15,642 nt of DNA from CAYRML01 sp964425485 (GTDB lineage: Bacteria > Bacillota > Dehalobacteriia > UBA4068): positions 1 to 15,642 of the forward strand of contig CAYRML010000032.1 in assembly GCA_964425485.1 (NCBI GenBank), written 5' to 3'. The position numbers and the translations under genes were made by a program. Positions within the stretch are counted from its first letter, which is position 1; each line of letters opens with the position of its first letter. The notes under the pieces are model-generated. The model was given only the letters and a program-made list of their open reading frames with translations, was not told the origin of the DNA and ran no database searches. Below are positions 7,280 through 14,743 of the stretch, one piece after another.

Positions 7280-8120
7280 CTTTTAACATCTCCTCCACAT
7301 AGCTTGGTAGAGCAAAAGAGGCAATATGCAGCCTGCTGTTATAATAGCGAGTTTTTATGCCCAGCATATTCCAGTGAGAAGCTCTTAAGTCATCGATAGG
7401 ATGATATTTTTTGGCAGAAAAGCCAAACAGCCAATGGCCGGACGGATAGGTCGGTATATGTGCCTGATAAATTTTACTAATAGGAAAGGATCCCACTATT
7501 CTTTTATGAGCGCGTTGCATAGCCAGGGCATCATTGGCATAAAAAGGGCTTTCATGCTGATTGACCATGATGCCGTCTTCTTTGAGCGCTTTATAGCAAT
7601 TGCCATAAAATTCTTTGGTAAAAAGACCCTCTCCAGGGCCGAAAGGATCTGTAGAATCGACAATTACCAGATCATATTCATTTTCGCAGCGACGGATGAA
7701 TTTGAGCCCATCCTGATAATATATATTGACCCGAGGATCGTCCAAATGGCAAGCGGTTTGCGGCAGATATTCTTTGCACACCTCTACCACCAATTGATCT
7801 ATTTCCACCAGGTCGATTTGTTCGACAGAGCGATAGCGAGTTAACTCCCGCACCGTACCACCGTCGCCGCCGCCAATGATGAGTATTTTGGTAGCGGCCG
7901 GATGCACGGCCATAGGGGTATGGACTATCATTTCATGATAGATAAATTCGTCCTTTTCTGTCAGCATGATAAAGCCGTCCAGCGTGAGAAAGCGGCCGAA
8001 TTCTGTTGATTCAAAGACATCTATACGCTGGAACTGGCTTTGGGCGCTATAGAGCTGCTTGTCCACTCTCAGGGAGAATTTTACATCAGGAGTATGATCT
8101 TCAGTAAACCATAATTGCAT
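7269..8120 (-). CDS. speE: Spermidine synthase family polyamine aminopropyltransferase
   Basis: Cytosolic aminopropyltransferase of 283 aa that moves the aminopropyl group of decarboxylated S-adenosylmethionine to a diamine. An N-terminal beta-strand domain is followed by a Rossmann-like methyltransferase fold, with the nucleoside-binding GGGDGG at 83-88, the acidic residue E107 in LVEID, and the catalytic loop DSTDPFGPGEGLF (155-167). YHEMIVH (61-67) is also a family signature. Its AAGGAGAG ribosome site is formed by the last codons of speA, and the stop of speA is 4 bp from its ATG. No speD (SAM decarboxylase) lies in the window, so its co-substrate must come from elsewhere. The acceptor (putrescine, agmatine or cadaverine) is not decidable here. 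Confidence 0.94.
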   Translation of the reverse strand: MQLWFTEDHTPDVKFSLRVDKQLYSAQSQFQRIDVFESTEFGRFLTLDGFIMLTEKDEFIYHEMIVHTPMAVHPAATKILIIGGGDGGTVRELTRYRSVEQIDLVEIDQLVVEVCKEYLPQTACHLDDPRVNIYYQDGLKFIRRCENEYDLVIVDSTDPFGPGEGLFTKEFYGNCYKALKEDGIMVNQHESPFYANDALAMQRAHKRIVGSFPISKIYQAHIPTYPSGHWLFGFSAKKYHPIDDLRASHWNMLGIKTRYYNSRLHIASFALPSYVEEMLKDVE

Positions 8121-8124
8121 AGGC

Positions 8125-9579
8125 TTACTCTCCTTTCAAAACATTGATCCGGTTGACCTCCATATCTTCCGTACCGGTAAGGGAACAGCCTCTTTCTTTG
8201 GCATAAGTGATATATTCGATGATTTCCGCGGTTATCTTTTCCCCCGGTGCCAAAACAGGGATGCCGGGTGGATAGCACATGACAAACTCGCTGCAGATAT
8301 GGCCAATGCTTTGCCCTAAAGGCAAGGATTTTTTGGCTGCATAAAAGGCCTGTTGCGGTGCCACAACCACCTTGGGGTTAATATATTCGTGGATCAACAT
8401 GCCACTTTTATTGCCTTTATAACGGCGGCGGATCTCCGCCAAGGAGCTGATCAAACGCTCTATATCCTGCTGACGGTCGCCTACGGAAAGATAAGCCAGG
8501 ATATTGCCGATATCACCGAATTCTATTTGTATATCATATTCATCTCTCAGTATATCATAAACTTCGATGCCCGCAAGGCCTGTATCTAAAGTGTTGACCG
8601 AGAGCTTTGTGATATCGAAATCGAAAATGGTATCACCGTTTATCAGCTCTTTGCCGAAAGCGTAATAATCACCGATATTATTAATTTCTTCCCGTGCATA
8701 TTCTGCCATTTTGCTGACTTGGGCAAATATATGCTCTCCCCTTGTGGCCAGCCTTTGGCGCGAAATATCCAGACTTGACAGCAGCAGATAGGAGCCGCTG
8801 GTGGTCTGCGTTAGATTGATGATCTGGCGCACATAGTTGGCATTGATCTGAGGGCCGATCAAAAGCAGCGAGCTTTGAGTTAAGGAGCCACCAGATTTAT
8901 GCATGCTGACAGAAGACATGTCCGCTCCCATCATCATGGCGGCGGCCGGCATATCTTGGCCAAAATAGAAATGGGTGCCATGCGCCTCATCCGCCAGCAC
9001 TTTCATATTATGCTCATGGGCCAGCTCAATAATAGTTTTTATATCAGGGCAGATACCATAATAGGTTGGATTATTGATAAAGATGGCTTTGGCATCGGCA
9101 TGGTCTTGCATGGCCTGCTGCACATCGGCTGTGGACATACCCAGGGAAATACCCAGCCGATTATCGATTTTGGGATTGATATAGATGGGTATAGCGCCTG
9201 TGAGGATAAGGGCATTGATAGCGCTTCTATGCACATTGCGGGGCAATATGATTTTATCGCCTTTTTGACAGACCGACATAATCATGGCTTGCACGGCGCA
9301 GGTAGTGCCATTAACCATAAAAAAAGCCTGATCGGCGGAAAAAGCCGCCGCCGCCAAAGCTTCTGCTTCTTTGATCACGGAAATAGGATGGCAAAGATTA
9401 TCCAATGGTTTCATGGAGTTGACATCTACGGAGAGACAGCTTTCTCCCAGAAAATTGGTAAGATCCTTATTGCCCTTACCTCTTTTATGCCCTGGTACAT
9501 CAAAAGGAACCACACGCATTTTCTTCAATTGCTGTAGGGCCTCCATAATAGGGGCCCTATCCTGCGAAAAATTTGACAA
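8125..9579 (-). CDS. speA: Arginine decarboxylase (PLP fold type I, SpeA-type)
   Basis: Wingless Orn/Lys/Arg decarboxylase family enzyme of 484 aa, likely converting arginine to agmatine as the entry step of the operon. Motifs, numbered from the chosen start: PFDVPGHKRGKG (25-36), NGTT near 90-93, NNPTYYG (169-175), DEAHGTH (197-203), SMHKSGG with PLP lysine K228, and a C-terminal PPGIPVLAPGE. The start is a TTG at 9579-9577, chosen because AAGGGGG lies 7 nt upstream; the in-frame TTG at 9585 is only 1 nt from that site. The N-terminus then reads SNFSQDRAPIMEAL, matching the usual SQ(D/K)R(A/T)P start of the family. The pairing with a ureohydrolase favours arginine over lysine or ornithine as substrate. 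It is the first gene of the operon, behind a structured leader. Confidence 0.92.
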   Translation of the reverse strand: MSNFSQDRAPIMEALQQLKKMRVVPFDVPGHKRGKGNKDLTNFLGESCLSVDVNSMKPLDNLCHPISVIKEAEALAAAAFSADQAFFMVNGTTCAVQAMIMSVCQKGDKIILPRNVHRSAINALILTGAIPIYINPKIDNRLGISLGMSTADVQQAMQDHADAKAIFINNPTYYGICPDIKTIIELAHEHNMKVLADEAHGTHFYFGQDMPAAAMMMGADMSSVSMHKSGGSLTQSSLLLIGPQINANYVRQIINLTQTTSGSYLLLSSLDISRQRLATRGEHIFAQVSKMAEYAREEINNIGDYYAFGKELINGDTIFDFDITKLSVNTLDTGLAGIEVYDILRDEYDIQIEFGDIGNILAYLSVGDRQQDIERLISSLAEIRRRYKGNKSGMLIHEYINPKVVVAPQQAFYAAKKSLPLGQSIGHICSEFVMCYPPGIPVLAPGEKITAEIIEYITYAKERGCSLTGTEDMEVNRINVLKGE

Positions 9580-9693
9580 CCCCAAACCCCCTTCGGATAG
9601 ACTAATTTTTTATAAATAAAAAACCCAAGAGGCAAGAGTGGTAATACCACACCACAAAATCCACTTGAGTCGCTCTTTTACCAACCTGAATGC
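9580..9693 (-). promoter_or_regulatory. speA 5' leader with terminator-like hairpin (candidate attenuator)
   Basis: The roughly 110-nt leader between the predicted transcript start (~9693) and the speA TTG can fold with AAGAG (9677-9673) and CAAG..TGG (ending at 9661) pairing to CCA..CTTG and CTCTT (9641-9626). GGG and an uninterrupted T6 (9623-9618) follow. A competing small hairpin, GTGGT-ATT-ACCAC, uses part of the same 3' arm. This arrangement of two alternative stems before a U-tract suggests transcription attenuation of the whole polyamine operon. The stems have bulges, so folding energy needs computing. I see no T-box sequence and no recognisable guanidine-riboswitch motif. Confidence 0.5.
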
Positions 9694-9699
9694 TATTGA

Positions 9700-9728
9700 A
9701 TTGTATAATAAATGTAGCAAAAAGTCAA
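9700..9728 (-). promoter_or_regulatory. Sigma-A-like promoter of the polyamine operon
   Basis: On the - strand, TTGACT (9728-9723), a 17-bp spacer and TACAAT (9705-9700) form a near-consensus promoter. It is the only strong one found upstream of the five tightly spaced genes speA to nspC. The predicted start is near 9693. Confidence 0.8.
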
Positions 9729-9795
9729 TATTTTATAGGAAGCTGCAAAATAATTTTTATATAGGCGCTAAGCATAAATATAGTGTATATTCATG

Positions 9796-9809
9796 TGGTA
9801 TACATACCA
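9796..9809. repeat. Inverted repeat, possible operator
   Basis: A perfect 6-bp inverted repeat, TGGTAT-AC-ATACCA, lies between the two divergent promoters, about 68 bp from the speA -35 box and about 90 bp from the other. It could be a regulator site, but a 14-bp palindrome in AT-rich DNA can also arise by chance. Confidence 0.3.
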
Positions 9810-9899
9810 TATTTATGTAAATTCGATATAAATATATGGATAATTATTACTATTTTGTATAAATATTACAATTTATTAATTTATTTTTGTCGAAATTTA

Positions 9900-9928
9900 T
9901 TGCAATTATTATAAAAACTTAATATAAT
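9900..9928 (+). promoter_or_regulatory. Sigma-A-like promoter of the methyltransferase-GH3 group
   Basis: TTGCAA (9900-9905), a 17-bp spacer and consensus TATAAT (9923-9928), giving a transcript start near 9935 and a leader of about 36 nt. It is the only clear promoter seen ahead of the four + strand genes. Confidence 0.75.
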
Positions 9929-9970
9929 AGCTACTGTACAACCATTCATGCATAGAAAGAGAAAAAGGAC

Positions 9971-10546
9971 ATGCTGTATATCTTTATTGGTTGCATAGGA
10001 TTTGTCTTATTTATAATATATGATCTTAACCAAATACATGGACATAAAAAGCAATTGCGGGCTTTATTTGCTATAGGGTTTGTTTTAATTATATTTGCTA
10101 CCATCATGATTATTATTGGCCATGTTGGCACATTTCCCTTTCCGTTTTATTTGCGACTGATTTTTGGCATATTAGCGGCAATTAATTTGTGGCTGTTAAT
10201 CTATTCCTTGTTTTTTGCTTTGCCTTTTAAAAATACCTATATTTCTGCTAATAACCGTAATGTTTGCGACCGGGGCATGTATGCGCTGTGCCGTCATCCA
10301 GGATGGTTATGGTTTGCTTTGTTTTATTGCTTTTTATGGCTTTGTTTAGGCAGCATGCTTATGTTTTGGGCCTTTATTTGCTTTAGTTTGCTGAATTTTT
10401 TATATATTTATTTACAAGATCGCTATTTTTTTCCGCGTCTATTCGATGATTATCATTGCTATCAAAAGACGACACCTTTTCTTATTCCCAACCATAATAG
10501 CATCAAGAGGGCTATTTCTTCGGTTAGAGTATGCCGGAGAATATAG
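9971..10546 (+). CDS. Integral membrane protein, isoprenylcysteine/phospholipid methyltransferase-like
   Basis: Membrane protein of 191 aa with about five hydrophobic helices (near 2-17, 31-51, 61-84, 111-128 and 130-147). The C-terminal half resembles ICMT/PEMT-family SAM-dependent methyltransferases: an R-G-M-Y-A-L-C-R-H-P segment with RHP at 108-110, then a polar tail QDRYFFPRLFDDYHCYQ (149-165) ending in PFLIP, like the E..L...F...Y..Y....P motif of the family. The family's usual Glu pair here reads Gln-Asp (149-150), so activity is uncertain. The start is weakly supported: AAGGA lies only 1 nt before the ATG at 9971, though no better in-frame start exists. It is followed after 12 bp by the GH3 gene, so they probably share a transcript. 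The substrate is unknown; a small lipid or carboxylate is a guess from the family. Confidence 0.7.
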   Translation: MLYIFIGCIGFVLFIIYDLNQIHGHKKQLRALFAIGFVLIIFATIMIIIGHVGTFPFPFYLRLIFGILAAINLWLLIYSLFFALPFKNTYISANNRNVCDRGMYALCRHPGWLWFALFYCFLWLCLGSMLMFWAFICFSLLNFLYIYLQDRYFFPRLFDDYHCYQKTTPFLIPNHNSIKRAISSVRVCRRI

Positions 10547-10558
10547 GAGAATCGTTTT

Positions 10559-12193
10559 ATGAAATTAGAAGCAAAGCTGAAAAAACAAAAATTCGAAGAG
10601 CTGTGGCAGGAATACTGCGGCTTTTTAGATCTTGATATTGATGAATATATGAATATTCAAAAGCGGTTGATGCTGGAACAGATCGAGCTGTGGAGTAATT
10701 GCGGGCTGGGTGAAAAGCTGCTTAAAGGTCAGAAGCCACGCACAATTGATGAATTTCGCCAAACTCTGCCCTTGACTACATTTTCCGATTATGCGGAAAC
10801 GCTTTTGAATAAAAACAATGATATGTTACCGGCCGAGCCTGTGATCTGGATAGAAACCACATGGGAAGGCGGAAAACATCCTGTAAAATTGGCTCCTTAT
10901 AGTAAATATATGCTGGATGTTTATCGTAAAAATGTGGTAGCTGCTTTGTTTTTGGCCACCAGCAATAAACGAGGAAGCTTTTCTGTAAAACCCAATGATA
11001 AAGTCTTATTTGGGCTTGCTCCCTTGCCTTATGCTACGGGCTTATTCCCTCTGCTTTTGGACGAGGAGATCAGCTTGCGCTTTTTGCCGCCGGTAGATGA
11101 AGCTGTTAAAATGTCTTTTAGCCAGCGTAATCACAAGGGTTTTGAAATGGGATTGCATAATGGCATTGATCTGTTTTTCGGGCTCAGCAGTGTCATCAGC
11201 TATATCACGGAGGGTTTTGATGATTACCTGAATAAGGGCAGAGACGCCTCTAAAAGGGGCTTTAACTGTTCCCTTTCTCTGCTGCGGCGTTTTTTAAGAG
11301 CATCATATAGAAGAAAACATGACGGTGTACCTATATGGCCTAAGGATATTTTCCGGCTGAAAGGCTTTGTTTGTGCCGGCACCGATACGCATTGTTATAA
11401 AAATTTTTTGGAAGAAGCTTGGGGTTGTAGGCCGATGGAGATTGCCGCCGGCACCGAGCCTACATGCATAGGTACAGAAACCTGGGCCCGTAATGGACTG
11501 GTGTTTTTTCCTGATGCCTGTTTTTATGAATTTATCCCCGAAGAAGAAATGATGAAAAACCTGTCCGACAGCAACTATGAGCCTCATACTTATCTGATGG
11601 ATGAATTGATTCCCGATCATAACTATGAACTTGTTATTTCTGTGCTCAAAGGCGGCGCTTTTGCTCGTTATAGGGTGGGCGATGTTTATCGCTGTTTGAG
11701 TGTCGGCCGCAATAAAGAAGGTATAGCTTTGCCTCATCTGGCTTATGTGGATAGGGTGCCTACTATTATCGATATTGCGGGCTTTACTCGTATAACAGAG
11801 GATTCTATCAATAATGTCATAGATATGTCCGGCCTGCAAATCTATGATTGGATTGCGGCGAAGGAATATAATGAGCAGAATAAGCCGTTTTTACATATGT
11901 ATATTGAGCTTTACACCCATAATTTGGGCTTTGTAGCATCCACGAAACAGGTGCTGATGGAGCATCTTAGTATCTATTTTAAGTATTTTGACAGTGATTA
12001 TAATGACCTGAAAAAATTATTGGGTATGGAGCCTTTGAAGATATCGGTTTTGCGTTCCGGTACTTTGGATAATTATCGCATGGCCACCGGCAAAACCATC
12101 TCTCGCATGAATCCCCCACGCTACGATATAGCGGAGCTGTTGCGCTTCCAGCAAGAAGATTATGCTTGCCTGGACAGGAGGTGCGGATTGTGA
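10559..12193 (+). CDS. GH3 auxin-responsive promoter family protein (acyl-adenylate/amide synthetase-like)
   Basis: Protein of 544 aa that I match to bacterial members of the GH3 family, distant ANL-superfamily enzymes that adenylate a carboxylic acid and join it to an amine such as an amino acid. Supporting features are the N-terminal helical region with PLTTFSDY (71-78), a phosphate-binding-like loop TTWEGGKHP (100-108), GTEPTCIGTETW in the position of the acyl/adenylate site, and YRVGD (371-375) equivalent to the Y-R-x-G-D hinge motif. The loop differs from the plant SSGTT consensus, so this is a divergent subfamily. No signal peptide is seen. A good AGGAGA site precedes the ATG. Its stop overlaps the start of the GGDEF/HD-GYP gene by 4 nt. 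Acid and amine substrates cannot be deduced. Confidence 0.72.
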   Translation: MKLEAKLKKQKFEELWQEYCGFLDLDIDEYMNIQKRLMLEQIELWSNCGLGEKLLKGQKPRTIDEFRQTLPLTTFSDYAETLLNKNNDMLPAEPVIWIETTWEGGKHPVKLAPYSKYMLDVYRKNVVAALFLATSNKRGSFSVKPNDKVLFGLAPLPYATGLFPLLLDEEISLRFLPPVDEAVKMSFSQRNHKGFEMGLHNGIDLFFGLSSVISYITEGFDDYLNKGRDASKRGFNCSLSLLRRFLRASYRRKHDGVPIWPKDIFRLKGFVCAGTDTHCYKNFLEEAWGCRPMEIAAGTEPTCIGTETWARNGLVFFPDACFYEFIPEEEMMKNLSDSNYEPHTYLMDELIPDHNYELVISVLKGGAFARYRVGDVYRCLSVGRNKEGIALPHLAYVDRVPTIIDIAGFTRITEDSINNVIDMSGLQIYDWIAAKEYNEQNKPFLHMYIELYTHNLGFVASTKQVLMEHLSIYFKYFDSDYNDLKKLLGMEPLKISVLRSGTLDNYRMATGKTISRMNPPRYDIAELLRFQQEDYACLDRRCGL

Positions 12194-14697
12194 ATACTAT
12201 CCCGTACTTATACATACCAGTAATTGCTCTGTTTTGCTATCTGTTTTTACTGACGGCCTTTGTTGCTGCGCAAAAAAACAAGACAATCCGTTCTTTTATG
12301 TGGATTTTAATTGCTTTCATCCTGTGGACAGGCGGTTCTGTCTGTATGCGTCTGCTGCTGGCTCCCGGCATCAGTTTTTGGTATTATGTATCTATTCTTA
12401 GCCTTTTTACCACGCCTCTTTTACTATATAATTTTGTCTGCAATTTCTGGGATATTAAAAGCAGTGCCCTGAAAATCATTTGGTTTATCGGCACTTGCGT
12501 GGTTTTATTGCTGACCTATTTACAAGTTTTTTTGAAACAGCCGCAATTTGTAGAATTAGGTGACGGTACCGCGGTATTCCTCTATGAGATGGGCCTGCAA
12601 ATAATTATTCCTACATCCTTTTTCTTTGTGGTGCTGTTATCTATTGCTTTTTTAGTAATCAAACAGATGAAGCAAAAGAGCATGCCATCTCCCTGGCTGA
12701 CGCCAGTGCTGATTGGTATGCTGTCTCTGTTTGCCGGCAATTTGCTTTCTATTATGCCTAATAATATCTTCCCTTGGGATACTCTTTCCGGCATTATTAA
12801 TGCTCTGTTTTTATTCTATGCTCTTTATAAAAAACGCCTTTTTCGGCTGCATCTTTTAATTTCCCGCGGCACTTTATTTGTAATCGCTGTTGCTATAGTC
12901 TGTTTTATTTTCTTTTCCTTACTCCATCCAATCCAGGACTTTATAAATACTTATTTTTCTAAATTCGTTGATTACCAGCCGCTGATTATAGCTCTTGTTT
13001 TTATGGTTGTTATCTTGCTGTTCTATAAACTAATATTAAAATTTGTTGATAATACCTTTATCAAGGAAGAACAATTGCGTACGCAGAGAATCAAAGATTT
13101 TACCGTCAATATCTCCAAAAGTTTAGATCTGGACGAAATTTTATCGGAATTGACAGCCGTGATTAAGGACATATTATCTGTTGATAAAGTTTATGTTTGT
13201 ATGCTGGATGAAAAAAAGGAACATTACCGCGCGGTTTGCGCGGCCAGTCCTCTGGATGCCAAGGATTTTTCTTTGGCTGTGGGTAATCCTTGTGTCCAAT
13301 TCTTTGAAGGTGCGGATTCCTGCCTGATTATCAAAGAGTTTCAAAGATCCACCATGAACAGATCTATGTGGGAAAAGGAAAAGAGGCTGCTGGCTGATTT
13401 GAACATTGGCTGTATCCTGCCTTTAAAATGCGAAAAAAAATTGGTCGGCTTGGTTTTGATTTCTGAAAAATCCAGACATGCTGATTTCAATTTCGATGAT
13501 ATTACATTTTTTGATTCTGTACAGTCTATTGCCTCCATTGCCATTAACAATGCCAATATGTATGAAAAAGCCTATTATGAGGCACGCAGCGATCTTTTGA
13601 CCGGACTTTTAAACCGCAAATATTTCCATGAAAAGCTCAATGAGGAATTTGGCAAATGTATTAAACAATCGCTGGCTTTGGTTATTTTGAATATAGATGA
13701 TTTCAAGCTCTATAATCAGCTTTATGGTAATCGCGAAGGTGATATTGCCTTACAGAATATAGCTCATATCATCACAAACTGTATGTGCAACAAAGGTTTT
13801 GCGGCCAGATATGGTGGTAAGGAATTTGCTTTGATTTTGCCTAATTTTGATACTATGCAGGCTTTCAAGCTGGCAAACGAAATTAAACAACAGGTATCTG
13901 CCATGCACAAGGGTGAAGAGGTCATGCGTGTGCTGACCCTTTCCGGTGGTATTTGTGTTTATCCCTATTCCGCTTCTAATGTTAAACAGTTGATTGAAAA
14001 TGCCGATATGGCTGTTTACAATGCTAAAAGAGGCGGCAAGAACAAGATCCTGATCTATGCCATGGAACAAACACAGATTATTGCTGATCGCAGTAAAAGT
14101 GCTATTAAGGCAGGCAAATATTCCGATTATGCTTCTACTATCTATGCTTTGACCGCCGCCATCGATGCCAAAGACCATTATACTTTCAGACATTCACAAA
14201 ATGTAGCTGACTATGCTACTATGCTTGCTAAGGGCATTGGTTTGAACGATGATCATGTACAGATTATTTATGAAGCCGCCTTGCTGCATGATATTGGCAA
14301 GATCAGTATACCGGAGGTTATATTATCCAAGCCGGGGCGTTTGACTAGTCAGGAATATAAAGTTATGCAGTCGCATGTGGAAAGCTCCGTCTCAATTATT
14401 CGCCATCTGCCATCTATGGATTATGTTATTCCGGCTGCTGTTTCTCATCATGAACGTTGGGATGGTTTCGGCTATCCTCGAGGCATCAAGGGAGAGGATA
14501 TCCCCATAGCCGGGCGTTGTCTGGCAATTGCCGATGCTTATGATGCTATGATCTCGGAGCGTACTTATAAAAAGCCGCTTTCTTGCGAGATGGCTCTGGA
14601 GGAAATAGAAAAGCAGGCCGGACGACAATTTGATCCCAGGCTGGCGTCCATCTATGTTAGCTTGATTCGGGATGGCAAGATGGTAAGCAATGCTTGA
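12190..14697 (+). CDS. Membrane GAF-GGDEF(degenerate)-HD-GYP cyclic-di-GMP signalling protein
   Basis: Protein of 835 aa. Residues 1-290 form about eight or nine membrane helices resembling the 7TM N-terminus of some histidine kinases. A GAF domain follows (about 302-455), then a GGDEF domain (about 460-610) and an HD-GYP domain (about 650-820). The GGDEF signature DLLTGLLNR (from 467) is intact, but the active site reads GGKEF (542-546) and no RxxD inhibitory site precedes it. The domain is therefore probably a GTP sensor rather than an active cyclase. HD-GYP residues look complete: H668, HDIGK (H700-D701), HH (753-754) and GYP (761-763), predicting c-di-GMP hydrolysis. The start is GTG at 12190, with AGGAGG 8 nt upstream, overlapping the GH3 stop as GTGA. 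The longer ATG at 12166 lies upstream of that ribosome site. Coupling to GH3 suggests linked function. Confidence 0.9.
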   Translation: MNTIPYLYIPVIALFCYLFLLTAFVAAQKNKTIRSFMWILIAFILWTGGSVCMRLLLAPGISFWYYVSILSLFTTPLLLYNFVCNFWDIKSSALKIIWFIGTCVVLLLTYLQVFLKQPQFVELGDGTAVFLYEMGLQIIIPTSFFFVVLLSIAFLVIKQMKQKSMPSPWLTPVLIGMLSLFAGNLLSIMPNNIFPWDTLSGIINALFLFYALYKKRLFRLHLLISRGTLFVIAVAIVCFIFFSLLHPIQDFINTYFSKFVDYQPLIIALVFMVVILLFYKLILKFVDNTFIKEEQLRTQRIKDFTVNISKSLDLDEILSELTAVIKDILSVDKVYVCMLDEKKEHYRAVCAASPLDAKDFSLAVGNPCVQFFEGADSCLIIKEFQRSTMNRSMWEKEKRLLADLNIGCILPLKCEKKLVGLVLISEKSRHADFNFDDITFFDSVQSIASIAINNANMYEKAYYEARSDLLTGLLNRKYFHEKLNEEFGKCIKQSLALVILNIDDFKLYNQLYGNREGDIALQNIAHIITNCMCNKGFAARYGGKEFALILPNFDTMQAFKLANEIKQQVSAMHKGEEVMRVLTLSGGICVYPYSASNVKQLIENADMAVYNAKRGGKNKILIYAMEQTQIIADRSKSAIKAGKYSDYASTIYALTAAIDAKDHYTFRHSQNVADYATMLAKGIGLNDDHVQIIYEAALLHDIGKISIPEVILSKPGRLTSQEYKVMQSHVESSVSIIRHLPSMDYVIPAAVSHHERWDGFGYPRGIKGEDIPIAGRCLAIADAYDAMISERTYKKPLSCEMALEEIEKQAGRQFDPRLASIYVSLIRDGKMVSNA

Positions 14698-14743
14698 TTT
14701 TTTATCTGGACCAAGTTATTCTCGGGATTGGTGACGATATAAT

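Larger units (their letters stand above)
9586..9970. other. AT-rich divergent intergenic region
   Basis: This 385-bp stretch carries no convincing long gene. On the speA side it holds the leader and promoter. On the methyltransferase side it holds a promoter at 9900-9928. The middle (about 9730-9895) is very AT-rich and contains the palindrome at 9796-9809. The open frames across it lack ribosome sites and overlap the promoters. Confidence 0.75.

Noticed and set aside
7401..7844. Open + strand frame of about 147 codons
   Set aside because: It is antisense to speE, whose active-site motifs are intact, and lacks start signals.
8899..9537. Open + strand frame of about 212 codons
   Set aside because: It lies antisense inside the well-supported speA gene, has no ribosome site, and its product is His/Ile-rich with no family resemblance.
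9580..9585. speA start at the TTG at 9585
   Set aside because: It is only 1 nt from the AAGGGGG ribosome site; the TTG at 9579 has 7-nt spacing and matches the usual family N-terminus.
9580..9693. Known riboswitch or T-box in the speA leader
   Set aside because: No T-box consensus, specifier region, or guanidine-class conserved motif is visible; only the generic terminator-like hairpin is supported.
9638..9820. Open + strand frame of 60 codons in the intergenic region
   Set aside because: No ribosome site; it runs through the speA leader hairpin and promoter and has a composition set by AT-rich DNA.
9948..9998. Short + strand frame beginning MHRKRKRTCC just before the methyltransferase gene
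   Set aside because: No Shine-Dalgarno site precedes its ATG, and it overlaps the gene start out of frame; most likely chance.
12166..12189. Longer N-terminus of the GGDEF/HD-GYP protein from an ATG at 12166
   Set aside because: The strong AGGAGG lies downstream of that ATG and points to the GTG at 12190, which also gives the common GTGA overlap.
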